Below, piece after piece: positions 36,217 through 44,790 of a stretch of 64,000 nt of DNA (within the stretch, counting starts at the first letter, position 1; each line of letters starts with the position of its first letter). A program made the translations under genes and the position numbers. Under the pieces are notes generated by a model. The model was not told the origin of the DNA. It ran no database searches and worked only from the letters and a program-made list of their open reading frames with translations. The DNA is from Alphaproteobacteria bacterium 32-64-14 (GTDB taxonomy: Bacteria > Pseudomonadota > Alphaproteobacteria > Caulobacterales > Hyphomonadaceae). The stretch spans positions 26,335-90,334 of the forward strand of contig NCEM01000005.1 in the NCBI GenBank assembly GCA_002280725.1. The letters are read 5' to 3'.

Positions 36217-36352
36217 GAATCGGATCGTTTCGTTGGGCGGGCCGTCCCAGGTGCGGGAAACAGGTCGCAGGGGGAGGCCGGGTCTGGCGGGGCTGCCATA
36301 CAGCAATTGTGGATAAATACCAGCGGCGTCGGCAGGACAGGGCCTGCCAGCG

Positions 36353-37051
36353 TCAAACAACCGCGCCGAAGAGTTGGCCGATCCCTGCCGTCACGGCCAT
36401 GGCGATGGCGCCCCAGAAGACGACACGGATAACAGGTCTCAACGGCCTCGCCCGGCCAGCCCAGGCGCCGAGGTAACCCAGCACGGCCAGGAAGATCAGA
36501 GAGGCGCCGCCGACATACCAAGCAAGCTGCACGTGCGGGGCGAGCAGGGCGGCGGTGAGCGGCAGAGCCGCACCGACCGCGAACGAGAAGGCCGAGGCGA
36601 TGGCGGCCTGGATCGGTCTGGCTTCAGTAAGCTCGGAGATGCCCAGCTCGGCTCGCGCATGCGCCTGCAGCGCATCCTTCGCGCTCAGCTGGTCCGCCAC
36701 CTGCGCCGCCAGTTCGGGCGAGAGGCCGCTGCTGATATAGATGTTCTTCAGTTCCTCGCGTTCGAACTCCGGCATCTCGGCAAGCTCGCGTTTCTCGCGC
36801 GTGAGGTCGGCCTTCTCGGCGTCGCCTTGTGATGAGACGGAGACGTATTCGCCTGCGGCCATCGAAAGCGCGCCTGCGATCAGCGCAGCCGTGCCCGACA
36901 CCATGATGGCGTTGCGATCCGCACTCGCGGCGGCGACGCCGACGATCAGGCTGGCAGTGGAGATGATCCCGTCATTCGCGCCCAGCACGGCGGCGCGCAG
37001 CCAGCCGATCCGTTCGACAGCGTGCTGTTCGATATGTTTGCTGCGAGCCAT
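36353..37051 (-). CDS. VIT family (VIT1/CCC1) metal transporter
   Basis: A 232-residue membrane protein with five helices. RIGWLRAAVLGANDGIISTASLIVGVAAA and AGALSMAAGEYVSVSSQGDAEKADLTREKREL are the family hallmarks, with the acidic/Met metal-binding loop between helices 2 and 3. VIT1/CCC1 proteins move iron or manganese out of the cytosol. It precedes the DEAD-box gene on the same strand with 137 bases between. Confidence 0.88.
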   Translation of the reverse strand: MARSKHIEQHAVERIGWLRAAVLGANDGIISTASLIVGVAAASADRNAIMVSGTAALIAGALSMAAGEYVSVSSQGDAEKADLTREKRELAEMPEFEREELKNIYISSGLSPELAAQVADQLSAKDALQAHARAELGISELTEARPIQAAIASAFSFAVGAALPLTAALLAPHVQLAWYVGGASLIFLAVLGYLGAWAGRARPLRPVIRVVFWGAIAMAVTAGIGQLFGAVV

Positions 37052-37121
37052 GGACCACGACGCCCTGTTCGCGCTCAGCCTGATGCGAGCAGGCAGTTGG
37101 CGCATTGCGATAGATCAGCGA

Positions 37122-37718
37122 CTACTGGACCTCGTCCGAGTCCCAGACGCCGCGCACAGCGATATCGGCCTCGACGCCGACATTGTACCAGGCCAGCCGG
37201 TCCTTCGAGGCGTTGACGATGACGAAGTGCTCGTGCGGCCGCGTCGCGATCGTCAGCTGGCTACGGATCTGTTGGATCGTCTGCTTGGAGCGCAGCACCC
37301 ACATGTCGCCGGCCGCGCGGGTCATCTTGCCGGCGTCGCGCAGCACGCGCTCGAAACGGTCGTTGCCGGCGAGCAGGCGCGCGGCGATGAAATAATTGCA
37401 GACCGGAACCTCGGTCTCGCCCGTATCAAGCCGCGGGTCGCCGAACTTGCGCTTCTTCGGTCCCTTGAAGTCCCAGCGCAGGTTGGGGTGGTGGTCGGCG
37501 CGGTGGTAATCGGCGTCGTTTCCGCAGGCGATGAACGAGCCCGCCTGGACGCGGCCTTCCTTGAGAAAGTCGATCAGGCGCGAGCGCGGGTAAGGCCCGT
37601 ATTCCTGCTCGCCGATCTTGATGCGCCATTTCACGCTTTCGAAGGGCGGCGGCGCAGCCTCCTCCCCTTCAAAGCCCGTGTCGTCCACGGCCTGGCTAAG
37701 TTCGAGCGTGTCGCTCAT
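37122..37718 (-). CDS. GYF_2-like domain protein
   Basis: A 198-residue soluble protein. Residues about 30-65 (KWRIKIGEQEYGPYPRSRLIDFLKEGRVQAGSFIA) look like a GYF_2 domain, with the GP and hydrophobic spacing of that fold. The C-terminal part (VPVCNYFIAARLLAGND... QLTIATRPHEHFVIVNASKDRLAWYNVG) is not recognised. Likely a protein-interaction module; no partner is evident. Confidence 0.65.
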   Translation of the reverse strand: MSDTLELSQAVDDTGFEGEEAAPPPFESVKWRIKIGEQEYGPYPRSRLIDFLKEGRVQAGSFIACGNDADYHRADHHPNLRWDFKGPKKRKFGDPRLDTGETEVPVCNYFIAARLLAGNDRFERVLRDAGKMTRAAGDMWVLRSKQTIQQIRSQLTIATRPHEHFVIVNASKDRLAWYNVGVEADIAVRGVWDSDEVQ

Positions 37719-37829
37719 TGAGCGTGTTCCGCTTACCCCGATTTGTGTTTACTTGTAGGTGAATCCACCTTGTCCAAAGGTAAACGACGGGCCGGGCAAA
37801 GACCCCAGCCGAACCGCCAGGGAGCGACC

Positions 37830-38618
37830 ATGAGCAACTACGAATTCATCAAAACCGAGGTTGAGGGCCCGTTGTTCATCGTGACGATCAATCGTCCGGA
37901 CCAGCTGAATTGCCTGCATCCCATGGGGAATGCCGAGATGGGCAAGGCTTTTGACGAGTTCGCCGCCAACCCCGACCTCTGGGTCGCCATCGTGACCGGT
38001 GCGGGCGAAAAAGCGTTCTCGGCGGGCAACGACCTGAAATTTGCCGCCTCCGGCCAGAAATCCCCGGTTCCGATGCCGGCATCGGGATTCGGCGGGCTGA
38101 CGTCGCGGTATGACCTCTACAAGCCGGTGATCGCGGCCGTGAACGGCTTTGCCATGGGCGGCGGTTTCGAGATCGCGCTGGCCTGCGACATCATCATTGC
38201 CGCCGAGAACGCCAAGTTCGCGCTGCCCGAGCCGCGCGTCGGCTTCGCCGCTCTCGCCAGCGGCATGCACCGCCTGCCGCGTGAAGTGCCGCTGAAGAAG
38301 GCGATGGGCATGATGCTAACCGGCCGCACGGTTCTGGCCGCCGAAGGAAAAGAGATCGGCTTCGTCACCGAGGTCGTGCCGCAGGGCAAGGCGCTGGAAG
38401 AAGCCAAGCGCTGGGCTGGCATGATCCTCGAATGCTCGCCGATGGCGATCAAGGCGACCAAGGAAACCGTGCTCACCGGCCTCAAGACGGCAGACCTCAA
38501 GGCCGCGTTCGATCACAAGGTTCCCGGTATTGCGAAGCTGATGGCCTCCGCCGACCACAAGGAAGGCCCCAAGGCCTTCGCCGAGAAGCGCAAGCCGACC
38601 TGGAAGAACGAGCAGTAG
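37830..38618 (+). CDS. Enoyl-CoA hydratase/isomerase family protein
   Basis: A 262-residue crotonase-fold protein. FSAGNDLKFAASG (oxyanion loop), AAVNGFAMGGGFEIALACDIIIAAENAKFALPEPRVGFAALASGMHRLPR and the LTGRTVLAAEGKEIGFV segment are typical. One catalytic Glu is likely in the LPEPRVG stretch. ATG at 37830 follows GGGAG. It is probably in fatty acid or related acyl-CoA metabolism. A palindromic repeat follows the stop. Confidence 0.9.
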   Translation: MSNYEFIKTEVEGPLFIVTINRPDQLNCLHPMGNAEMGKAFDEFAANPDLWVAIVTGAGEKAFSAGNDLKFAASGQKSPVPMPASGFGGLTSRYDLYKPVIAAVNGFAMGGGFEIALACDIIIAAENAKFALPEPRVGFAALASGMHRLPREVPLKKAMGMMLTGRTVLAAEGKEIGFVTEVVPQGKALEEAKRWAGMILECSPMAIKATKETVLTGLKTADLKAAFDHKVPGIAKLMASADHKEGPKAFAEKRKPTWKNEQ

Positions 38619-38631
38619 TCGCGTGAGCGCA

Positions 38632-38709
38632 GGGAGTAGGGATTGGGGAGTAGGGAATAGGAATAGGCAAAGTGGCTGGACCACTCCCTATTCCCCATTC
38701 CCTATTCCC
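38632..38709. repeat. Inverted repeat built of GGGAATAGGG units
   Basis: A left arm of tandem GGGA-TAGGG units (38632-38676) pairs with CCACTCCCTATTCCCCATTC and CCTATTCCC (38681-38709). It lies between the hydratase and kinase genes. It looks like a dispersed intergenic palindromic element, and could serve as a terminator. Confidence 0.6.
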
Positions 38710-38744
38710 ACATCCAGCGGGGGCGAGATGACTGGTGTCTCGCA

Positions 38745-39680
38745 ATGAGCGCCGCACCTGATTTCCGCCAGCTCGCCGCCGATCACGGCATCGAGCTCGA
38801 CAAGGACGCATCGATGCTGCGCATCGGCGGCGCGGACGCGGAATACTTCGCCGCGACCGCCCGCGATGCGATGGGCGCCTACTGGATGTTGCGTGCGCCC
38901 CGGCGCGGCGACGTCCAGTTGCTCGGCCGGCAGGAAAAGCTGGTGCTCGATTTCGTGCGCGGGAAAGTGCCGGTCGTGCTGCCCGACTGGCAGGTGCATA
39001 CGGACAAGCTGATCGCCTACCGCGTCCTGCCCGGCATTCCCGCCGCCGAGATCGATCCGCTGATGGGCGAGCTGATCTGGCGCCTGCCGCAGAAATCCGT
39101 GCCGCCGACATTCGCGCAGAGCCTTGCGACGGCGCTGGTCGCCCTGCACAGGCTCGATACCGGCACGGCGATCGAAGCGGGACTACCGGCTGTCGAGGCA
39201 AGCGATCTGCGCAGGCGGATGAAGATCCGCATGGATGATTGCAACACGCTGGCAAAGGTCCCCGAGAAGCTGTGGGGTCTCTGGCAGAAGTGGATCGATG
39301 GCGATGCGTTCTGGCCGGATCGCGTCGTTGTCGTGAATGGCGACATCTACCACCCGCACCTGTTTGTGGATGCGGACTACAAGCTGGTCGGCATCGACGA
39401 TTGGTCGAATGCCGAGGTGACCGATCCTGCATCCGACTTCACGCTCTACTTCGCGGCGGCGGGCAGGGAAGCACTGGAAGACCTGATCGCCAAGTACGAA
39501 GCGGCGGGCGGCGAGACCTGGGCGCGCATGGCCGACCAGGCCGAGATGTACTACTGGGCCAGCCCCGTGAAGTTCGCCACCTACGCCATGCGCACCGGCG
39601 ACCTCTCGCACCTCATGAACGTCAAGAACATGGTGCACCGCTATGCCAGCATGCTCGAGGATAGCGGATACGAGGAGTAG
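38745..39680 (+). CDS. Macrolide 2'-phosphotransferase-like kinase
   Basis: A 311-residue aminoglycoside/macrolide phosphotransferase-fold protein closest in pattern to the Mph group: YWMLRAPRRGDV, VVLPDWQVHTDKLIAYRVLPGIPAAE, and VVNGDIYHPHLFVDADYKLVGIDDWSNAEVTDPASDF. The catalytic Asp is Asp200, with Asn in place of the usual His of HGD; metal ligand Asp218/219. Similar chromosomal enzymes inactivate macrolides by GTP-dependent phosphorylation, but activity here is only inferred. Confidence 0.8.
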   Translation: MSAAPDFRQLAADHGIELDKDASMLRIGGADAEYFAATARDAMGAYWMLRAPRRGDVQLLGRQEKLVLDFVRGKVPVVLPDWQVHTDKLIAYRVLPGIPAAEIDPLMGELIWRLPQKSVPPTFAQSLATALVALHRLDTGTAIEAGLPAVEASDLRRRMKIRMDDCNTLAKVPEKLWGLWQKWIDGDAFWPDRVVVVNGDIYHPHLFVDADYKLVGIDDWSNAEVTDPASDFTLYFAAAGREALEDLIAKYEAAGGETWARMADQAEMYYWASPVKFATYAMRTGDLSHLMNVKNMVHRYASMLEDSGYEE

Positions 39681-39788
39681 GGTGCGCCTCACGCTGTCGC
39701 GAGGATCCTGCGTTTAGATCGTTGTGGCCTGGAAGGCCAATTTCCGATTTTGGCCCGTAATGGACATAGCTTTGATGCCAGCTAAGCA

Positions 39789-40673
39789 TCAAATCCGCTC
39801 CACGGTCAGGCCAGCGAGCTTCAGCTGAACAAGCACACTGTCTGGGCCGACCAAGTGGCCCGCGCCAATCATCACAAAGGTCGCGTGGTCATTCGCAAGC
39901 ATCGTCCTAAAGCGGGCTGGCCACTTGGCGTTTCTGTCTGTTTCCATGTGCGGATAGAGATTGGGGTATCCCGCCTTCATCTCCTGGACGAACGCCTCTA
40001 AGGGCCTCAGATCGCCGCGCGCCCAGGCTGCCTTGCGATGGTCCCACGTCTCGGTCGGAACGCTCTGCTGGTCGATCATGTACATCAGATATTCGGCTGC
40101 GGTTTCCCGGGACATGCTGTCTGTCCAGACCAGGGTCGCCTCAGCATCCGCAAATTCTGTTCGGACGGGCTTGCCTGCTGCTTTGGCCTTGGCTTCCAGC
40201 GTCGTCAAAGGGTCGGGCGTGGATAGGGCGGGAGCCTTCCTTGCAGCGTAGGCCTGCTGCAGGACAACTGCGGCGAGCCATGGCTTGAGCGGTTCCAGCC
40301 GCGTGTAGGCGACGCCCGCATCCGCAGCTGCAACTGACACCTTTTCCAGCTGTGATGGCGTGAGCCAAGTGGCGAGCGGTCGTTGGGGGTCCACACCCCG
40401 CGTCGCGTAAGCTGCGCGGTCGGCCTCGGTGTAGTCCGGCGTCTCCTTCCAGAATACCACACTTTCTGCCAGCGCCTTCTCAACGCGCAGCGATGGCCAT
40501 GCCACTTCCGTCGTGCCGCCATCAGCGAACAGATAGACAACTGATCGGTCCTTCTGCACGCGCCAGAGAGGATAAGTGTCCAAGCCGCTGATTGGGGTGG
40601 TCGTCGTACAGGCAGTCTGCGCGGCTGCAAGTGAGGCCCCTAGAACTATGAGTTCCCTCCGGGACATCGCCAT
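39789..40673 (-). CDS. TraB/GumN family protein
   Basis: A 294-residue exported protein with a Tat/lipoprotein-like start (SRRELIVLGASLAAAQTAC, Cys22). The C-terminal MIGAGHLVGPDSVLVQLKLAGLTVERI is the TraB/GumN/Tiki hallmark with its GxxH His; the first conserved motif is degenerate (VYLFADGGTTEVAW). The family is thought to be metal-dependent peptidase-like. A strong operator-like palindrome (40700-40721) lies just upstream. Slightly lower GC than neighbours, with the regulator upstream, hints at a distinct unit. Confidence 0.75.
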   Translation of the reverse strand: MAMSRRELIVLGASLAAAQTACTTTTPISGLDTYPLWRVQKDRSVVYLFADGGTTEVAWPSLRVEKALAESVVFWKETPDYTEADRAAYATRGVDPQRPLATWLTPSQLEKVSVAAADAGVAYTRLEPLKPWLAAVVLQQAYAARKAPALSTPDPLTTLEAKAKAAGKPVRTEFADAEATLVWTDSMSRETAAEYLMYMIDQQSVPTETWDHRKAAWARGDLRPLEAFVQEMKAGYPNLYPHMETDRNAKWPARFRTMLANDHATFVMIGAGHLVGPDSVLVQLKLAGLTVERI

Positions 40674-40699
40674 CGTACGTCTCCATCGTTGTTATACTG

Positions 40700-40721
40700 C
40701 AGAGCGCTCTGTAATACAGAG
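40700..40721. promoter_or_regulatory. Operator-like palindromes upstream of the TraB/GumN gene
   Basis: CAGAGCGCTCTG (40700-40711) is a perfect palindrome and overlaps CTCTGTA-A-TACAGAG (40707-40721), a 7-1-7 palindrome, so three half-sites follow one another. A TATAAC -10-like box for the minus strand lies at its downstream edge. A regulator binding here would block the promoter. Confidence 0.5.
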
Positions 40722-40769
40722 CTGGATGGCAAAGTCAATTCGCGCGTCGGGAAAGCTACGGAGGCGAGA

Positions 40770-41078
40770 CTATGTTTCGTCCGGCAGTTGGCCCGCGATG
40801 ATGTCACGAAGAAAGAGAAGGTGGGCGTCGTATGCGCGGCGTCCGGCGCGGGTGATCATGGCGCGTGTGCGAGTGCGCTTGCCAACGATATCCTTCTTGA
40901 TGGTGATGTAGCCCGCCTTTTCGAGCGTCGCGAGATGCGCGCCAAGGTTTCCATCGGTCGCATGGGCAATCGCCTTAAGGCGTAGGAATTCGAGCCCCTC
41001 TCCGGCTGGTATCGCGTTCAGCACAGACATGATTTTGAGGCGCGTGGCCTGATGAATGATGTCGTTTTGATCGGCCAT
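40770..41078 (-). CDS. Winged-helix transcriptional regulator
   Basis: A 102-residue DNA-binding protein of the small winged-helix type (HTH_27/MarR-like). IIHQATRLKIMSVLNAI..., LKAIAHATDGNLGAHLATLEKAGYITIKKDIVGKRTRTRAMITRAGRRAYDAHL gives the helix-turn-helix and wing. It starts one base after the stop of the upstream membrane protein gene, so the two are co-expressed. Whether it binds the palindromes at 40700-40721 is unknown. Confidence 0.85.
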   Translation of the reverse strand: MADQNDIIHQATRLKIMSVLNAIPAGEGLEFLRLKAIAHATDGNLGAHLATLEKAGYITIKKDIVGKRTRTRAMITRAGRRAYDAHLLFLRDIIAGQLPDET

Positions 41079-41079
41079 A

Positions 41080-41652
41080 TCAGGGCTTGCGTAGCCACAT
41101 GCCGCCTAGGATCAGTCCGCCGCCGCCCGCCGCCGCCATCCAGACGAAGAACTGGCCGGGAGCCCACGCTGAACCAGCGATGACAATGAGCATGAGAGCG
41201 GCACCGACGGCGACAAGCCGCCAGCCGATGTAGAGGCCGATTACGATGTAGATAAGCCCGAGCACCAGTGTGACCAGCGACTCAACCTGTATCAGCGTTG
41301 GCTGCACGACGACGAACTGGGTGCTAAACACGAAAGCGGCGAATCCGAGAAAGAGAACGAGCGACTCCCCTGCATGACGCCAGCCGCGACGACCCGGAGC
41401 GGAGCGGATATCGAGAATGATGCAGGCGACGAGCCCTGCAAAGTTGACGGCGGGCCATGCATATGTGCCGTCAACGGGCAGCCGCACGATGCCTGCGACG
41501 TTCACGATGATCCAGACAATTCCCCAAACAATCAGCCTACGGCCTACACGTTGGTAGGCGACAGCCGCGACCGAGCGTTGTGTGGCTGTCGCAGCGGTCT
41601 TCAGCGCTTCGGCTGCATCCTCTGGGCGCAAGGGTGATTGCGTACTCTGCAT
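41080..41652 (-). CDS. Hypothetical membrane protein paired with regulator
   Basis: A 190-residue membrane protein with about five helices after a 40-residue soluble N-terminus (MQSTQSPLRPEDAAEALKTAATATQRSVAAVAYQRVGRRL). No family recognised with certainty. It forms a two-gene unit with the winged-helix regulator one base downstream, an arrangement often seen where the membrane protein modulates the regulator. Start ATG at 41652 is preferred over a longer Cys-rich extension from 41715. Confidence 0.65.
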   Translation of the reverse strand: MQSTQSPLRPEDAAEALKTAATATQRSVAAVAYQRVGRRLIVWGIVWIIVNVAGIVRLPVDGTYAWPAVNFAGLVACIILDIRSAPGRRGWRHAGESLVLFLGFAAFVFSTQFVVVQPTLIQVESLVTLVLGLIYIVIGLYIGWRLVAVGAALMLIVIAGSAWAPGQFFVWMAAAGGGGLILGGMWLRKP

Positions 41653-41753
41653 CACGGAGCACTCTGCGTCCGAACAAGCGGTCTCGCAAGTGGCGGGATG
41701 CTGGCGATGGGACATCGGACAAGACGCGTGCGAGACGTCAGCGAACGGCCGCG

Positions 41754-42359
41754 CTAGATATCCGTCCCGTGCAGCGTGCGGAAATCCACCGCGAAGCCGC
41801 CGTCGATATAGCGCACGCATGTGCCGGCGCGTTCGCCGAGTTGCACGCGGTCGCCGATCATCGGACGGGGGCCGGCTGTCTTGAGCGCGACGCCGAAGAT
41901 GGAGACGTCGGCCACGGCGCAGGCGATGGAAATGCCGCTGCCGTAGATCGCCACCACCTGGCTGCCGCCGGGGCGGCGTTCGGCTTCGCGTTCGTCGCTC
42001 AGGCCGAGGCGGTCCTTGTTGATTAGCCAGGTCAGCTGGTCGCCGATCTTGTCGCGCTTGCGCTGTGGCACGGTGAACTGGACGGCATAGCCGATCTCGT
42101 TGAGCACGCGCGCGACCACGCCTTCGACGCGGCCGATGCCATCGATGTAAAGAACGAGGTTCTCGCCCTTCGACAAGGGACGCGCGAGATTGATGCGCAG
42201 CCCACCGGCGCAGACATCAACCGTGGTGCAGGTGAATTCCTCGCCTTCGCCCGTAAGGCCGCGCACACGCACAGCCCACTGGACACGGCGATGACGGCGA
42301 CGGTCGGCCGCTTCAAGGCGGCGGATCGACGGCTTCTCGACGGCTTGCGCCAATTGCAT
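41754..42359 (-). CDS. PilZ domain protein (probable c-di-GMP sensor)
   Basis: A 201-residue protein with an N-terminal PilZ domain: RRRHRR (20-25) and DVCAGGLRI (48-56). The DxSxxG motif has Cys in place of Ser. A second, more degenerate PilZ-like half has DVSIFGVAL. c-di-GMP binding is expected from the first Arg motif, less certain because of the Cys. ATG at 42359 is chosen; a TTG lies two codons upstream. A PAS protein gene is next upstream on the same strand. Confidence 0.8.
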   Translation of the reverse strand: MQLAQAVEKPSIRRLEAADRRRHRRVQWAVRVRGLTGEGEEFTCTTVDVCAGGLRINLARPLSKGENLVLYIDGIGRVEGVVARVLNEIGYAVQFTVPQRKRDKIGDQLTWLINKDRLGLSDEREAERRPGGSQVVAIYGSGISIACAVADVSIFGVALKTAGPRPMIGDRVQLGERAGTCVRYIDGGFAVDFRTLHGTDI

Positions 42360-42563
42360 CTGCAACCCTCAGACGCGGGGGAGAGGTTCCCCAGACGTCA
42401 TAAGGTTAACAATCAATGGTTCACAAATGCTTGCGAGGCGGCGTCTGCGTGGACGGCGCCGGGCCTTCCGAGCGGGCGTTCAGGGGCCCCTTCGCCGGCG
42501 CACCGCGTGAGGCCAGCTCGGGACGCTGGCGCGACAGGCAGTGCGGCGCGGGGGGCTTGAACT

Positions 42564-43097
42564 TCATTGCGTGCTGACCAGCCGGATTGCGGGGTCAAGG
42601 CTGGGCGCAGGCGGATAGAGCGCGATGGCCTGAAGGCGGCGCAGCGGCCGGCCGTTGAGCAAGGCCTCGCCGGTCACCGACTGGCACAGGCCAAGGAAGC
42701 GGCGCGGAATGCTCGGTCCGCCAAGCAGCGGCGCCAGGGCGAATTCGAGATCGATGCGGCGGCCGGTCAGCGTTTCGCCACGCGCGCGGATCAGGGCAGG
42801 GCCACGATCGGCGGCGGCGGCCGACAGGGCGGCGGCGACAAGGCGGCGATCCGGCTCGCTCCACAGCGTCAGGAAATTGTGGTCGAGAAGCTGGCGGCCG
42901 AACAGGCGCTCGATCGAATAGCCGACGCGGCGGAAGCAATAGTCGCGCTCCGCAACGTGGTTAAGGACAAACAAACGGCCGACGAGATCGGGGTAATCCT
43001 CGGTCGTGGGGCCGCCAGATGCGATGCCGTCATCGGACAGGCGGCGCCAGGCGTCGAGCAGCGCCTGAGTATTTGGATGTGCGTTCACGTCTTCCAT
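42564..43097 (-). CDS. PAS domain protein (PAS_5 type)
   Basis: A 177-residue soluble protein resembling alphaproteobacterial PAS_5 proteins: ALLDAWRRLSDDG at the start, DLVGRLFVLNHVAERDYCFRRVGYSIERLFGRQLLDHNFLTLW in the PAS core and FLGLCQSVTGEALLNGRPLRRLQAIALYPP near the end. No output domain is present. It lies about 200 bases upstream of the PilZ gene on the same strand, so a shared signalling role is possible. Confidence 0.78.
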   Translation of the reverse strand: MEDVNAHPNTQALLDAWRRLSDDGIASGGPTTEDYPDLVGRLFVLNHVAERDYCFRRVGYSIERLFGRQLLDHNFLTLWSEPDRRLVAAALSAAAADRGPALIRARGETLTGRRIDLEFALAPLLGGPSIPRRFLGLCQSVTGEALLNGRPLRRLQAIALYPPAPSLDPAIRLVSTQ

Positions 43098-43308
43098 AGA
43101 CAATTCCGTTAGCCTTGCGGTGGCCGAATTCCCCAAACGCCGAGGGATTGGTCGCAATCGCCGGGCCATGACGCACGGCGCGGGAATCGCGGTCCGAAAC
43201 TGGCCGTTTTCCCGCCCAGCGAGAGATCGGGACCGGGGGCATTACCTCCGCACGCGAAAACGGCGCGCGGTTTGCATCCTGCCAGGCGAGGCCTCTGGGA
43301 GAGCTTTT

Positions 43309-44235
43309 ATGCGCGTTTCATGGCGACACATGTTGGCGGGCGCCAGCATCGCGACGGTTGCAGCCACCGCGGCGCTGACCGCCATTGGCCAATCCTGCAA
43401 CACCTGCGCGCCGCCCCCTTCGCCGCCGCCTCCGCCGCAATCCAGCGGCTGCTGCCAGGCGCCGCGCAATCTCGTGGTGCAGGTTCCCGGCGTAAACGTC
43501 GCCACAGCCAATGTGCATGTTGGCGCGACATCCATGGCGGTCGCCTCCGCGCGGGCATCTTCGCTGGCGTCCGGCATTGCTGTCGCCGGCGTGGGCGCAT
43601 CGGGCAGCGCCTCTACCTTCATCGGCGGCGGTGGCGGCTATTATTCCAACCCCGGCGTCTCGCAGAGCACGATCTCCGGCTTCTCGGTTGAAGGCGGCTA
43701 CGAGACGCGCCTCGTCGAGGAAGAGGTGCTCGGTTACGAGGAAATCTGCGTCGACAAGATCGTGGAAGAATTCCGCACGCGCCCGGTTCAGGCGCTGTGC
43801 ATCGATGACCGCAACACGCCGCATCCGGCCTCGCGCGTCGATGGCGAGATCGCTGTCGTCGCGGGCTATACCGGCGAGATCTATCGCTGCGTAGCCGGCA
43901 CACGCATGCAGGTCACCGTCGGCGAGATGGTGAACGGCGCAGCCAGCTTCGATCGCGGCGACACTTTCTCCTGCGCCAAGGGCGAGGCCCTGGTCCACAC
44001 GCGCGGCGGCGCGCTTCAATGCCGTCCGCAGGCGCCCGAGCGGGATTGCAACGAGCGCTCGCTGCTCCGCAAGTTCGGTCCGGGCATCAAGCTGGTGAAC
44101 ATGCCCTCGCAGAAAGCCATCTGCGAACCCACGCGCCGCCAGACGGTCACCAAGGTCGTGAAGGAAGTGAAAGTCCCGCGTCCCGCCGCCACCGGTAACC
44201 TCGTCCTCGATGGCGGCGTGGGGCAGGGCTACTAA
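43309..44235 (+). CDS. Secreted protein of unknown function
   Basis: A 308-residue exported protein. A signal peptide (MRVSWRHMLAGASIATVAATAALTAIG) is followed by a Cys- and Pro-rich linker (SCNTCAPPPSPPPPPQSSGCC), a repetitive Ala/Val/Ser region (ATANVHVGATSMAVASARASS), Gly-rich GGGGGYYSNPGVSQSTISGF, and a C-terminal region with about seven Cys. No known domain. The layout suggests a cell-surface or assembled structural protein (inference). Confidence 0.7.
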   Translation: MRVSWRHMLAGASIATVAATAALTAIGQSCNTCAPPPSPPPPPQSSGCCQAPRNLVVQVPGVNVATANVHVGATSMAVASARASSLASGIAVAGVGASGSASTFIGGGGGYYSNPGVSQSTISGFSVEGGYETRLVEEEVLGYEEICVDKIVEEFRTRPVQALCIDDRNTPHPASRVDGEIAVVAGYTGEIYRCVAGTRMQVTVGEMVNGAASFDRGDTFSCAKGEALVHTRGGALQCRPQAPERDCNERSLLRKFGPGIKLVNMPSQKAICEPTRRQTVTKVVKEVKVPRPAATGNLVLDGGVGQGY

Positions 44236-44328
44236 CGCTTTCTGGTCATTAGCCCAGCTGCATAAATGATACTGTTGCCCCACCCTGATGATGCGCGTCA
44301 TGTGACGCCTGCATCAGGAGCGGCGCGC

Positions 44329-44784
44329 ATGTCCATGAACTCACTGGCCTTCTATGCGGTGTGGGCCGCCGTGGCGGGCGCGCTGATCCCTGTGATGGCC
44401 GCGATGCAGGGCGCGCTGGGGCGAACGATTCAGTCGCCGTTGCACGCATCCTTCATAGCGGTGGGCATGGCGTGCCTCGCCGTTGGGCTGGTTCTCGCGG
44501 CGTTCAGGCCGGCCATGCCAGCGGGCAATCTGCTCGCGAGTGTTCCGCCCTATGCGTGGTTCGGCGGGCTGGCGATGGGGTTCTATGCGCTGAGCGCGAC
44601 GTTTGTTACGCCGAACTTCGGCGTCGGCAACTTCGTGATGTGCGTCGTGGTCGCCCAGCTTGTGATGGCGACGGCGATCGACCAGTTCGGCCTGTTCGGC
44701 GCACCGGTTTTTCCGATCGATCTGAAGCGTGCTGCGGGTCTGGCGCTGCTTGGGGGCGGGGCGGCGCTTGTGGCGCTGAAGTAG
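44329..44784 (+). CDS. DMT family transporter (DUF606/YdcZ)
   Basis: A 151-residue inner-membrane protein with five helices. FYAVWAAVAGALIPVMAAMQGALGRTIQSPLHASFIAVGMACLAVGLVLA and ATFVTPNFGVGNFVMCVVVAQLVMATAIDQFGLFG match the YdcZ/DUF606 drug/metabolite transporter half-size family. AGGAG lies 9 bases before the ATG. Substrate unknown. Confidence 0.85.
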   Translation: MSMNSLAFYAVWAAVAGALIPVMAAMQGALGRTIQSPLHASFIAVGMACLAVGLVLAAFRPAMPAGNLLASVPPYAWFGGLAMGFYALSATFVTPNFGVGNFVMCVVVAQLVMATAIDQFGLFGAPVFPIDLKRAAGLALLGGGAALVALK

Positions 44785-44790
44785 GCCGCT

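Noticed and set aside
36374..36832. Plus-strand frame of 152 codons opposite the VIT gene
   Set aside because: The minus-strand VIT protein is clearly conserved; the plus-strand frame is a shadow.
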